Positions 63,576 to 64,000 of a stretch of DNA of 64,000 nt are shown here, one piece after another. Source of the stretch: Rhyacophila brunnea (taxonomy: Eukaryota; Arthropoda; Insecta; Trichoptera; Rhyacophilidae); the NCBI GenBank assembly GCA_022495005.1, contig JAGYXB010001578.1:124001-188000 (forward strand). The letters are read 5' to 3'. The notes beneath the pieces were generated by a model that did no database searches, was not told the origin of the DNA, and was given only the letters and a program-made list of their open reading frames with translations. Position numbers and translations under genes: made by a program. Numbering within the stretch: the stretch's first letter is position 1; every line of letters starts with the position of its first letter.

Positions 63576-64000
63576 AATTTCCGGATACGGTATTTATGTG
63601 ATTATTTTACTGCTAATACTACACCACTGCTTCAAAATTACCACATTACTATTAATGGGGCTCATGGTTTATTGTAGTATTAAAAAGAAAAATAATACTG
63701 CAGCAAAAAATTATCTCTGGATAACGGAAAGATAGCATTTATAAGAAACTGGAACATTCTTTAGCGTATTTGATATGACATTTCCACAAGGCTCATTGGA
63801 AGAAGATTTAACATCTTTAGTTACAAATATTTAGTAATTATTATACAAGTCATGCTACAGTTGATTGAACCTGAGTAACATAGCTATCGAGAATGATTTT
63901 CGTTGGGAATCCGATATATGATTAGTATCCTGTGACTCGGCAGATCACCGTGTATGGTGTTAAATTATACCAATCTGACGGAGAGTTTGGCGATGAAACC
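63576..64000. other. Window end, nothing assignable
   Basis: AT-rich sequence without a recognisable gene or repeat boundary. Confidence 0.4.

Overview
The window looks like an insect nuclear chromosome. It is AT-rich, genes are split by GT-AG introns, one gene encodes an insect-type chitin-binding protein, and a short CCTAA array (insect telomere unit) sits in one repeat loop. Frequent TAGGTACCTA-like and AATATTAT-like words suggest a sternorrhynchan hemipteran (aphid, phylloxerid or similar). That last step is an impression from word use, not a demonstrated placement.

Three host genes can be supported. (1) Positions 643-3205 on the + strand hold the last three coding exons of a Nudix hydrolase of the DUF4743 type; its N-terminal exons lie before the window. 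(2) Positions 16865-21057 on the - strand hold a complete six-exon methionine aminopeptidase 2 of exactly 478 codons, with every metal ligand at the human position. (3) Positions 32058-46169 on the - strand hold a secreted protein with a chitin-binding (CBM14) domain at each end and a long Thr/Ser/Asn-rich spacer. Four exons join in phase; the start exon was not found. No host gene was recognised from about 46.2 kb to the end.

The rest is dominated by DNA transposons, many dated by exact or near-exact target-site duplications (TSDs). There is a degenerate 3.0-kb Helitron (12708-15716). Many hAT-type elements have 8-bp TSDs: a three-deep nest at 25696-27346, a two-deep nest at 39569-40699, and single elements at 21604, 23731, 29273, 30972, 42591 and 46636. 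A pogo-like mosaic occupies 21427-23141 and a piggyBac-like remnant with an unusual TTAT duplication occupies 58866-60254. Several MITEs, one long fold-back (63211-63575), tRNA-derived SINEs and an unclassified repeat of about 490 bp in three copies complete the list. Two hAT copies (35825-36555 and 38359-38867) appear to have moved together as one 3.0-kb composite, because only their outermost flanks carry matching 8-bp duplications.

The genes show no sign of operon-like or functional clustering. The strongest candidates for something undescribed are the composite hAT, the mosaic pogo-like element, and a tandem pair at 55860-56260 whose predicted hairpin shows a compensatory base change.
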